64,000 nt of DNA, from assembly GCF_043195195.1 (NCBI RefSeq), contig NZ_JBAFWT010000009.1, positions 89,871-153,870 on the forward strand, in the 5' to 3' direction. The position numbers and the translations under genes are program-made. The notes under the pieces are model-generated. The model searched no databases. It saw nothing but the letters and a program-made list of their open reading frames with translations, and was not told where the DNA came from. The DNA comes from NCEH01 sp043195195. GTDB lineage: Bacteria; Pseudomonadota; Alphaproteobacteria; Rhizobiales; Xanthobacteraceae. This document shows positions 24,471 to 30,919 of the stretch, piece by piece (within the stretch, counting starts at the first letter, position 1; each line of letters starts with the position of its first letter).

Positions 24471-24493
24471 GTGTTACAATCATACAATGTTAT
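24471..24493. promoter_or_regulatory. CAATCATA-type element, site 5
   Basis: GTTACAATCATACAATGTTA carries the same core as the four predicted operators and two overlapping half-sites (TTACAATCATACAA). Its location, between the convergent 3' ends of the dehydrogenase and GntR genes in a 307-base gene-free stretch, is unusual for an operator; it may be a decoy site, drive an antisense transcript, or reflect a rearranged promoter. Confidence 0.4.
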
Positions 24494-24590
24494 TCTAATC
24501 TCGCCCCCGCCCGGCTCTTTATCGCACGCCGACGCGCGATAAGCCCATCCCACCGACCGCGCAGCAGGTCCGAGGCGATCGGCGGCGGTT

Positions 24591-25313
24591 TCACGCATAG
24601 GCGGCGGGTGTACGACGGCGGCGCTTGTCCTCGCGTCCATCCATGGAGAAGGTGTGCATGGCGGCGGAAGCCGCCCGGCGGACATGGTCCATGGCGATGG
24701 CGCGCGCCTTCACGGGGTCACGTTCGTCGAGAGCGTCCAGCAGCGCCTGGAGTTCGCTCAGGCTCTGGTTCCAGCGGTTGGGCGCCTGGAGCGATTGGGC
24801 GCGCAGCAACATGGTGCGCGAATTCAGCATGAACAGGGCCTTGCCCAGGGCATCATTGCCCGAACCGGCGATGAGGCATTCATAGAATTTGTTCTTCAAG
24901 GTCACGCGCTTGACCGCCAGTTCTTCGCTCTTCACCTCCTCGAAGACGGCACGCAGGTCGCGGTGCTGCTCTTCCGTTGCGTGAGCGGCGAACAATTGCG
25001 CGGCGAGCCCTTCCAGCACCTCGCGCACCTGATAGACCCCGATCGCCTGGGCGGCGGTGATGCGGGCCACCACCGGTCCCTTGTGGGCGACCACCTCGAT
25101 CAGACCCTCGGATTCCAGCTGGCGCAGCGCCTCGCGCACCAAGGTGCGGCTTACGCCGGTCATCTCGCACAGATCGCGCTCGGGCATGCGCTCGCCGGGA
25201 CGAAACCGGCCGGCGGCGATGGCCTGGCGGATGCTTTCGGTCACGCTGTGGCGCAGCAGCGCCGCCGGCCGCGCGACCAAGAATTCCTTGTCAAATTCCC
25301 TTGCTTCACTCAT
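24591..25313 (-). CDS. GntR-family regulator (FCD/FadR subfamily)
   Basis: A 240-residue regulator. The winged HTH is residues ~22-85 (HSVTESIRQAIAAGRFRPGERMPERDLCEMTGVSRTLVREALRQLESEGLIEVVAHKGPVV), the GntR signature. The C-terminal FCD domain (residues ~95-225) has the Arg/Asp/His pattern around VREVLEGLAAQLFAAH, with the metal/effector His expected in AIAMDHVRRAA. FCD regulators usually repress and are relieved by a carboxylic acid. It most likely binds the CAATCATA-type elements at 10281, 10557, 12160 and 23222. The C-terminal tail (EDKRRRRTPAAYA) is basic. Confidence 0.92.
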   Translation of the reverse strand: MSEAREFDKEFLVARPAALLRHSVTESIRQAIAAGRFRPGERMPERDLCEMTGVSRTLVREALRQLESEGLIEVVAHKGPVVARITAAQAIGVYQVREVLEGLAAQLFAAHATEEQHRDLRAVFEEVKSEELAVKRVTLKNKFYECLIAGSGNDALGKALFMLNSRTMLLRAQSLQAPNRWNQSLSELQALLDALDERDPVKARAIAMDHVRRAASAAMHTFSMDGREDKRRRRTPAAYA

Positions 25314-25726
25314 CCGCCGTACTTTTCTCTTGTCTCACGCCATGGCACTGGACCAACCCCGACGCCACGGCCCGATGATTCAAATATTGGCGTCACCAGG
25401 GACGCCTGTCCAGAACCCGCGAATACAAACCGATTGTCTGTCTGAACATGATCTATATCCGAAAATCTCCGCATGCGCATCGTTCTCGCGTCCCGGACAC
25501 CGGCGCGCTGGGCGGCCAGGCCTCGCCGCCAAGGTGAAGCGGCGCGAGGTATTTGCCTCCCGAGCCTTCGGCCGGACCCAGCCCCGCGTCGTCCATTCCA
25601 GGCGGGCGAAGTATAGGCCGCGACGTACCAATATACCGACAGGCAGATTCCTCAACTGGGCGCGGGTTATTTCAGCTTTACTTGCGATCGCCGCGCCCGC
25701 CACGCGCCCACTCCTCGGCGCACGCA
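25314..25726. other. Gene-free stretch
   Basis: About 410 bases between the GntR regulator and the CitE-like gene. It would hold the GntR promoter. I see no open frame with protein-like composition, no RNA gene and no clear repeat here. Confidence 0.5.
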
Positions 25727-26605
25727 TCAGGCCGCCTGCTCCCGGTCGCGGATCGCCTGGACCGTCGCGAGCACACGCTGCGCCCGGAAGACGATGGGAT
25801 AATCCACGAACTTGCCGTCAAGCTGGAACGCGGCCTCGCCCCGCGCCTCGGCTTGCGCGAATGTCTCGACGATGCGCCGGGCGAAGGCGACTTCGGCGTC
25901 GCTCGGCGTGAAAACCGCGTTCACGATGGGAATTTGCGCCGGGTGGATGCACATCTTGCCCTGGAAGCCCGTGCCGGCCACGAATTCCGCCGAGCGCTTC
26001 AGCCCCTCCGCGTCGTCGAGCCGGACCCAGACGCTATCGATAGGCGGCTCCAGATCGGCGGCGCGGCAGGCGGTCACGAGGCAAGCGCGGGCCTGGGCAA
26101 GCTCGCCCTCGTGGGCGGTCCAGTTCATGTTGACGTCGAGGGCGAAGTCCCCCGCGCCGAACGCGAAGCGCCGAACGCGGGTGCCGGCATTTACGATCGC
26201 GTGCAGATTGGCGAAGCCCTTGGCGGTCTCGACGATGGGCAGCAGATCGATGTCGCCCTCGGACAGGCCGTGTTGGCGCTCCAGCTGGGTGATGATCCAA
26301 TCGGCCGCGAACAGATGCCGCGCCGATTCGATTTTCGGCAGCATGATGCCGTCGACGCCGGGACGCACCACGGCGGCAAGGTCGCCAAAGCAGAACGGTG
26401 TATCCATGGCGTTGACGCGCACATAGCCGGCGCAGCGGCGCGGCCGGCCGAGGGCCTCCACCACCAGCGGACGCGTTGCGCTCTTCTCGCTGACGGCCAC
26501 CGCATCCTCCAGATCGAGGATGACCGCGTCCGCCCCCACTTCGAAGGCCTTTTCAACTCGCCGGGCGTGATTGCCCGGCGCGAAAAGCATCGTGCGAAGC
26601 GGCAT
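25727..26605 (-). CDS. CitE-like acyl-CoA lyase (HpcH/HpaI family)
   Basis: A 292-residue TIM-barrel protein. It begins MPLRTMLFAPGNHARRVEKAFEVGADAVILDLEDAV, the CitE-like signature, followed by YVRVNAMDTPFCFGDLAAVV, GIMLPKIESARHL (metal-binding Glu), LLPIVETAKGFANL, AFGAGDFALDVN (metal-binding Asp) and GFQGKMCIHPAQIPIVN. These enzymes cleave or condense malyl-CoA, citramalyl-CoA or related hydroxyacyl-CoA thioesters. Together with the CoA-transferase at 7533 this supplies CoA activation and final C-C cleavage of the same pathway. It stands alone on the minus strand, about 410 bases before the GntR gene in gene order. Confidence 0.9.
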   Translation of the reverse strand: MPLRTMLFAPGNHARRVEKAFEVGADAVILDLEDAVAVSEKSATRPLVVEALGRPRRCAGYVRVNAMDTPFCFGDLAAVVRPGVDGIMLPKIESARHLFAADWIITQLERQHGLSEGDIDLLPIVETAKGFANLHAIVNAGTRVRRFAFGAGDFALDVNMNWTAHEGELAQARACLVTACRAADLEPPIDSVWVRLDDAEGLKRSAEFVAGTGFQGKMCIHPAQIPIVNAVFTPSDAEVAFARRIVETFAQAEARGEAAFQLDGKFVDYPIVFRAQRVLATVQAIRDREQAA

Positions 26606-26899
26606 GGACGGCTCCCGAAGGTCAGATGCAAGGATGTGGCGCGCACGATGCGCGAAGTCCGAGCCGACCTTAGCCGCTTCTTTCCACCCCTCGCGATACA
26701 GTTTGGCGCAGCGGCGGATATCTCCAGGTTATGCCCCGCCGTCGGCGCGCGGCCGCCGGAACACGCGCAAGCCGGCCCGCCAGCGGCGGAGCCCGCACGC
26801 TTATTCCCATTAAGAAACAGTCGCTTAGACCGCGTTTCTGGAACGCTGCGGGGGTGCCATGCATTGTCGCCGCATCGGATCAACAGGGATGTGAATGCG

Positions 26900-27103
26900 A
26901 TGCGTAAAGTTCTTTTCGCTACCGTTCTGGCGCTCTGCTGCGTCAGCGTCGAGGCCGAGGCGTTTCCCGTGCAGCCGGGTCAGCCCGGTCCGAGCCCGGT
27001 CATCACCGTCGCGCAGGGCTGCGGCGTCGGCTGGCATCGCGGGCCTTATGGCGGCTGTCGACCCAATGCCGTGCGGCGTTGCTGGTGGCGAGCCACGCCC
27101 TGA
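26900..27103 (+). CDS. Small secreted GCG-type protein
   Basis: A 67-residue protein from ATG 26900 with AGGGA about 11 bases upstream. It has a clear signal peptide (MRKVLFATVLALCCVSVEA) and a mature peptide of about 45 residues rich in Gly, Pro and Cys. The segment GCGVGWHRGPYGGCRPN matches the GCG_CRPN group of small exported proteins found in Hyphomicrobiales. Function is unknown; members often occur in several copies per genome. The 294 bases before it (26606-26899) hold no other gene. A GTG three codons upstream is an alternative start. Confidence 0.75.
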   Translation: MRKVLFATVLALCCVSVEAEAFPVQPGQPGPSPVITVAQGCGVGWHRGPYGGCRPNAVRRCWWRATP

Positions 27104-27117
27104 GGGGCCGCGCCGCG

Positions 27118-27284
27118 TCTAGGCCGAACAGAACCGAGACGATCTCCTGCCAGTCGGCGCCATCCACGGTGGCGTCAAGCAGCCGCGCCTAGAGCTTGAT
27201 ATGCGTCCGGTCGTAGTCTGTCAGCTCGAGACTGGTCGGTCCTGTGTCCTCGAACGTCTCGGTCATGTTTCCCCGCGTGTTCAT
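27118..27284 (-). pseudogene. DUF2285-family fragment (integrative-element regulator remnant)
   Basis: From ATG 27266 (or 27284) the frame reads MTETFEDTGPTSLELTDYDRT, then HIKL, a TAG stop at 27189-27191, then in the same frame ARLLDATVDGADWQEIVSVLFGLDAAR. The pattern YDxxHxKLYxRLLDAxxxGADWxEVxxxLxxxDPxR is that of DUF2285 proteins such as QseM and FseA, which control excision of rhizobial integrative elements. The stop replaces the expected Tyr codon, and the rest of the domain is missing because the GCG protein gene abuts at 27103. It is therefore a decayed fragment. It lies next to an XRE-type regulator, as the intact pair does in such elements. Confidence 0.65.
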
Positions 27285-27434
27285 GGCCAGCGTCACCCAG
27301 CTCTTCTAGCAGAGGCACGATGGCGGCGCGAGCCGTGCGCTTTAAAGGTGCACAAAGGTAGTTCTGCCCAGTGCACCAAACCCTTCGAGGATCGAGCGAA
27401 TACATATTATAGTTGATGAGCTCAGAGGGTGTAA

Positions 27435-27656
27435 ATTGCGATCCGTCTGCGCAAGCTGGTCGGACGGAATTTCGTGCGCCTGCGTCAGGAGAAGGGCCTG
27501 ACGCAGGAGGAGGTGGAAGCACGTTCCGGCTTCAGCCAGCAGTACATCAGCGGCCTTGAACGCGGCCGGCGCAATCCCACCGTCATCACCCTGCACGAAC
27601 TGGCCCAGGCGCTAGGCGTCAGCCAGCAACTGGTGCGTCCGAACGGTAAAGACTGA
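27435..27656 (+). CDS. XRE-family transcriptional regulator (QseC-like)
   Basis: A compact HTH_3 protein: RLRKLVGRNFVRLRQEKGLTQEEVEARSGFSQQYISGLERGRRNPTVITLHELAQALGV (about 70 residues). The start is uncertain. The GTG at 27474 gives 60 residues but removes conserved residues before VRLRQEK. An ATT at 27435 directly after an in-frame TAA includes all conserved residues and has AGAGGG six bases upstream. ATT is a rare start codon, so both options are given. Together with the DUF2285 fragment it resembles the regulatory pair of rhizobial integrative elements, of which it is probably a remnant. The protein ends shortly after the HTH (LVRPNGKD). Confidence 0.7.
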   Translation: MAIRLRKLVGRNFVRLRQEKGLTQEEVEARSGFSQQYISGLERGRRNPTVITLHELAQALGVSQQLVRPNGKD

Positions 27657-27775
27657 ACCGAGGGCGGCGGGATCGGATTCGCGAGAAGTGTCACCGTCAT
27701 CATCATTGCGGGGATTCTACATCACCCCCGCAATACAAACCGACGATCCGCAACCGTTTCCAGGTGCGCCATGCG

Positions 27776-28831
27776 TCATCCGCGTGGAGCGTGCCCATGG
27801 CGGTGGTGGATGTCCGGGTAGTGCGGGTGCCGATGGACCATCGGCGCGTGCCGGTGCCAGTGGCTGTGCGGCTCGCCCGCCGGTGCCGCGACATCGTGGT
27901 TGTGCTGGTGATGGGCGTCGTGCTGATGTCTATGCTCGTGCTCCAGTGCCTCGTGGGCATGCTCGTGCTCATGCTGCTCGGAAAGGTGCAGCCAGAGGCC
28001 GAGCGCCATCAGGAGCCCCGCGATCACGAACTGGGGCGTAATGGCCTCGCCGAGCAAGGCGATGGCCAGGACGGCCCCGACGAACGGCGCCAGCGAGAAA
28101 TAGGCGCCGGTCCGCGCCGTGCCGAGATGGCGCAACGCGAGCACGAACAAGGCGAGGCTGACGCCATAGCCGAAGAAGCCGACCACAGCGGCCGCGGCCA
28201 CGGCCCCTGTCGAGGGGACGGGCGCCCCGTGGCCGAGGGCGATCACGAGGTTGATGGTTCCGGCGATCAGCCCCTTGAGCATGGCGATCTGCACAGGATC
28301 GGCAGACGAGAGCTTGCGGGTGAGGTTGTTGTCGATGCCCCAGCACAGGCACGCGCCAGCGATCAGCGCGGCGCCGAGGTCTAAGGTTGCCGATCCCTGC
28401 CAAGAGAGAGCCGCCGCGCCGAGGAGGATGGCAAGCGCCCCGAGGAGGAGGCGCCTATCGACATTCTCCCGGAAGGCGATCCAGGCGATGGCCATGGTCG
28501 CCACCCCTTCCAGATTGAGCAGGAGGGAAGAGCTCGCAGCATCGGTCCGGGCGAGCCCGAACATGAGCAGCAGCGGGCCGAGGATTCCACCGGCGAGGAT
28601 CACCAGCGCGAGCCACGGCATATCCGCCCGCCGCAGCGGCGCCTCCACCGCCGGAAGTCGGAGTGCCGCCCGGAAGCCGTGGATGGCGGCGAGGCCCGCG
28701 CCGGCTCCGATGTAGAGCAGGCCGGCCATCAGCCAGGGATCGATCGCCCCGAGGAGCAGCTTGGCGAATGGCGTGCTCGCGCCGAACAGTCCGGCGGACA
28801 GCAGGCCGAAGGCGATGCCGGTCTTCATCAC
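27776..28831 (-). CDS. DMT/EamA transporter with His-rich C-terminal tail
   Basis: A 351-residue membrane protein. Residues 1-280 form two EamA repeats with about ten hydrophobic segments (GLLSAGLFGASTPFAKLLLG; AADIPW-type loops; ALIAGACLCWGIDNNLTRKLS in the second repeat). The last ~65 residues are extremely His-rich (EHEHEHAHEALEHEHRHQHD, HHQHNHD, HSHWHRH, HRHPHYPDIHHRHGH). Such tails bind Ni, Co, Zn or Cu. Ordinary EamA exporters lack this. The gene follows the copper operon on the same strand, so a metal export or buffering role is likely. It starts 34 bases after the 38-residue membrane peptide gene. Confidence 0.88.
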   Translation of the reverse strand: MMKTGIAFGLLSAGLFGASTPFAKLLLGAIDPWLMAGLLYIGAGAGLAAIHGFRAALRLPAVEAPLRRADMPWLALVILAGGILGPLLLMFGLARTDAASSSLLLNLEGVATMAIAWIAFRENVDRRLLLGALAILLGAAALSWQGSATLDLGAALIAGACLCWGIDNNLTRKLSSADPVQIAMLKGLIAGTINLVIALGHGAPVPSTGAVAAAAVVGFFGYGVSLALFVLALRHLGTARTGAYFSLAPFVGAVLAIALLGEAITPQFVIAGLLMALGLWLHLSEQHEHEHAHEALEHEHRHQHDAHHQHNHDVAAPAGEPHSHWHRHAPMVHRHPHYPDIHHRHGHAPRG

Positions 28832-28865
28832 GCGATCCCCATCCTGCCCGGGCAGTGCTCCGCCC

Positions 28866-28982
28866 TCAGCGCCCGAGATACTTGATGAGCGTCACGATGC
28901 CCAGCACGACCAGCGTCAGGATGAGGAGGCCGAAGAGCCACATCCCCCACATGCCGCCGCCCATCATTTGATCGTAGTACAT
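28866..28982 (-). CDS. 38-residue membrane peptide in the copper operon
   Basis: ATG 28982 to TGA 28866 encodes MYYDQMMGGGMWGMWLFGLL followed by ILTLVVLGIVTLIKYLGR: a Met/Gly/Trp-rich head and one transmembrane helix with a basic end. An AGGAGA ribosome binding site lies 6-11 bases upstream. The gene is tightly packed between the multicopper oxidase gene (21 bases) and the DMT gene (34 bases). Similar short MMGG...W peptides occur beside copper resistance genes in proteobacteria; the Met-rich head could bind Cu(I). Function is not established. Confidence 0.75.
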   Translation of the reverse strand: MYYDQMMGGGMWGMWLFGLLILTLVVLGIVTLIKYLGR

Positions 28983-29003
28983 GACGGTCTCTCCTCTGCG
29001 GGT

Positions 29004-30479
29004 TCAGCCCACCTTCACCACCGCCATCATGCCCGTGGCCATGTGGTAGAGGTGGTGGCAGTGCAGAAACCATTCGCCCTTCGGCCCGGCGTCGAAGGCG
29101 ATGGTGACGGGCATGTGCGGCGGCACCATCACCGTGTCGCGCACCGCGCCGGAGAAGCGGCGCCCGCCGATGCCCACCACCTGGAAATGGTGGCCGTGTA
29201 GGTGCATGGGATGGCTCATGGTGGTGGGGTTCATGAAGGTCATCTCGACCCGCTCACCCGGGCTTACGGCGAAGGGGCTTGCCTCACCATATGTGCGGCC
29301 GTTGATGGTCCAGCGATAGCCGGCCTCCTCGCCGAGCATGATGGGGAAGATCTTGTCCGCGTTGCGCCGCGCGAGTGGCTTCCCCGCGGAAAGTCGCTCT
29401 TCGAACGTAAGGTCGAGCAGGCCCTGCGGACGGTCGGCAGTGTCGGCGATGCGCGCGACGGACGCGCCGGCCGTGGCCAGGATGACGCCGGTGCGCCGGG
29501 CCGAGGCCTCAACCTGCGCCAGAACCGGAAAGGCATCGCCGCTCGCAGGAATATCCACCAGAAGGTCGATGCGCTGGCCCTGGGCCAACGGAAAAGCCTC
29601 CGCCTCCGTCGGGACGCAGGGTGAGCCATCCACCGCGACGCAGCGGGGGTTCAGGCCCGGCACGCTGACGAAGAAGGCGGTGGCGGTGCCGCCGTTGATG
29701 ATGCGCAGCCGCACCCTTCCGCCCTTCTCCACCTTCACCACCTCGGGATCGGCAAGGGTGCGGCGGTTGGCGAGGAACGCGTCATAGTCGACGTCGTTGG
29801 CGTGCGCCATCATCCCGCCGCCCATGCCGCCCATCGCGCCCATGCCGTGGCCGGCATGGCCCATTCCCGGCATCGCCATCCCCGCCGCGCCCAGCGTGGG
29901 CTGGCCCGCTCCGTGAGCACCGTGGCCGCCATGGGCGTTCGCGCCACCGAGGCCGGCGAGGATCTCCTCCGGGCTGCGGAAGGAGAAATCGTGCAGCATC
30001 ACCACCACGTCCTGCGCATCGCCCGCATCCGCCTCCCGGGTGACGAGGGGAGCGGCGAGCAATTGCTGCTCGCTGAGCGTATGGGAATGCATCCAGTGGG
30101 TGCCCGGCGTGAGGCGAAAATCCACCTGATCGGTGCCGCCGGGAGCCAATTCGCCGCCATCGGGGCGGGCGCGGTCCTGGTCCGGCGGGGCGAAGATCTG
30201 GCCGTGCCAGTGCATCACCGACGGGGTTTGCGAGGCGTTGAGCACGGTGCCGGTGAGGCGGTCACCCTCCTTGGCGAAGATGCCTTCGCCCGCCGGGCCC
30301 TTGACGGCGAAGACCTTGGCCGCCTTGCCGTTCACGTCGAGGGTGAGGCTCTCCACGGTGATGAGCGGGGCGGCGAGGATGCGGCTCCACCCTCCGGAGA
30401 AAGCGAGCGCACCGGCGGCAGCGCCACCCGCGAGGAAGGTGCGGCGGGACAGGGAAGACAGGTGCTTAGGTCGGGTCAT
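29004..30479 (-). CDS. TAT-exported multicopper oxidase (CopA/CueO-like)
   Basis: A 491-residue protein with a twin-arginine signal (SLSRRTFLAGGAAAGALAFSGG). Copper ligands are present in order: HWHG (MHWHGQIF), HSH (HWMHSHTL), then HPMHLHGHHF and the blue-copper loop HCHHLYHMATGMM. Between them is a Met/His-rich insert (HGGHGAHGAGQPTLG, GMGHAGHGMGAMGGMGGGM) typical of periplasmic Cu(I) oxidases. It oxidises Cu(I) to less toxic Cu(II) in the periplasm. The protein is shorter than classical CopA (~600) and nearer to CueO in size. It is encoded with an RND copper pump and a two-component system. Confidence 0.93.
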   Translation of the reverse strand: MTRPKHLSSLSRRTFLAGGAAAGALAFSGGWSRILAAPLITVESLTLDVNGKAAKVFAVKGPAGEGIFAKEGDRLTGTVLNASQTPSVMHWHGQIFAPPDQDRARPDGGELAPGGTDQVDFRLTPGTHWMHSHTLSEQQLLAAPLVTREADAGDAQDVVVMLHDFSFRSPEEILAGLGGANAHGGHGAHGAGQPTLGAAGMAMPGMGHAGHGMGAMGGMGGGMMAHANDVDYDAFLANRRTLADPEVVKVEKGGRVRLRIINGGTATAFFVSVPGLNPRCVAVDGSPCVPTEAEAFPLAQGQRIDLLVDIPASGDAFPVLAQVEASARRTGVILATAGASVARIADTADRPQGLLDLTFEERLSAGKPLARRNADKIFPIMLGEEAGYRWTINGRTYGEASPFAVSPGERVEMTFMNPTTMSHPMHLHGHHFQVVGIGGRRFSGAVRDTVMVPPHMPVTIAFDAGPKGEWFLHCHHLYHMATGMMAVVKVG

Positions 30480-30532
30480 GGTCGGCCTCCTGGGTGCGTC
30501 GCCGGGCAGACGAGGCGAGGCAGGGATTGAGA

Positions 30533-30907
30533 TCAGTATTTCGCCTGGGTCGTGGAGCCGTCGGGCGCGGTGAGTTGGACGGCGCCCTTCACGCCCTTGG
30601 GCACGGCGACCGGGGCGGTCCCGGCAAGCCGGCTGCCGCCGGCGGGCGTCAGGGGGAAGCGTTGAGCCTTGCCGTCCACCAGCAGGATGGCATTGACCTT
30701 GAAGCCGTCGGCCGGAACCGGCTTATCGGAGCCGTCGCTGAGATAGAGCGAGACGGCAGTCGTCCCATCGGCCACCAGTTCGGCGTGATAATGCCCGGCA
30801 TCCACGCGCACGCCGCCGTTGGGGCCGGTGCCGGGCTCGTGCGCGAGGAGTGGCGTCGCGAGCAGGGGAAGAGCGATGAGGGCCGACGCAAGGGGGCGGA
30901 AGATCAT
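30533..30907 (-). CDS. Small periplasmic protein of the copper operon
   Basis: A 124-residue protein with signal peptide MIFRPLASALIALPLLATPLLA. The mature part begins HEPGTGPNGGVRVDAGHYHAELVADGTTAVSLYLSDG, a His-containing beta-rich domain. Proteins with this pattern occur in CusA/CzcA operons of alphaproteobacteria and are thought to bind or carry metal in the periplasm. It sits 12 bases after the RND pump gene and 53 bases before the multicopper oxidase gene. Exact function unknown. Confidence 0.75.
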   Translation of the reverse strand: MIFRPLASALIALPLLATPLLAHEPGTGPNGGVRVDAGHYHAELVADGTTAVSLYLSDGSDKPVPADGFKVNAILLVDGKAQRFPLTPAGGSRLAGTAPVAVPKGVKGAVQLTAPDGSTTQAKY

Positions 30908-30919
30908 GGCGCACTCCGA

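Noticed and set aside
24471..24493. Promoter for the GntR gene
   Set aside because: The element lies beyond the 3' end of the GntR gene rather than upstream of its start at 25313, so it cannot be that gene's promoter.
27474..27656. 60-residue XRE protein starting at GTG 27474 as the only valid start
   Set aside because: Conserved family residues (RLRKLVGRNF) are encoded in frame just before this GTG, so the longer version is at least as likely.
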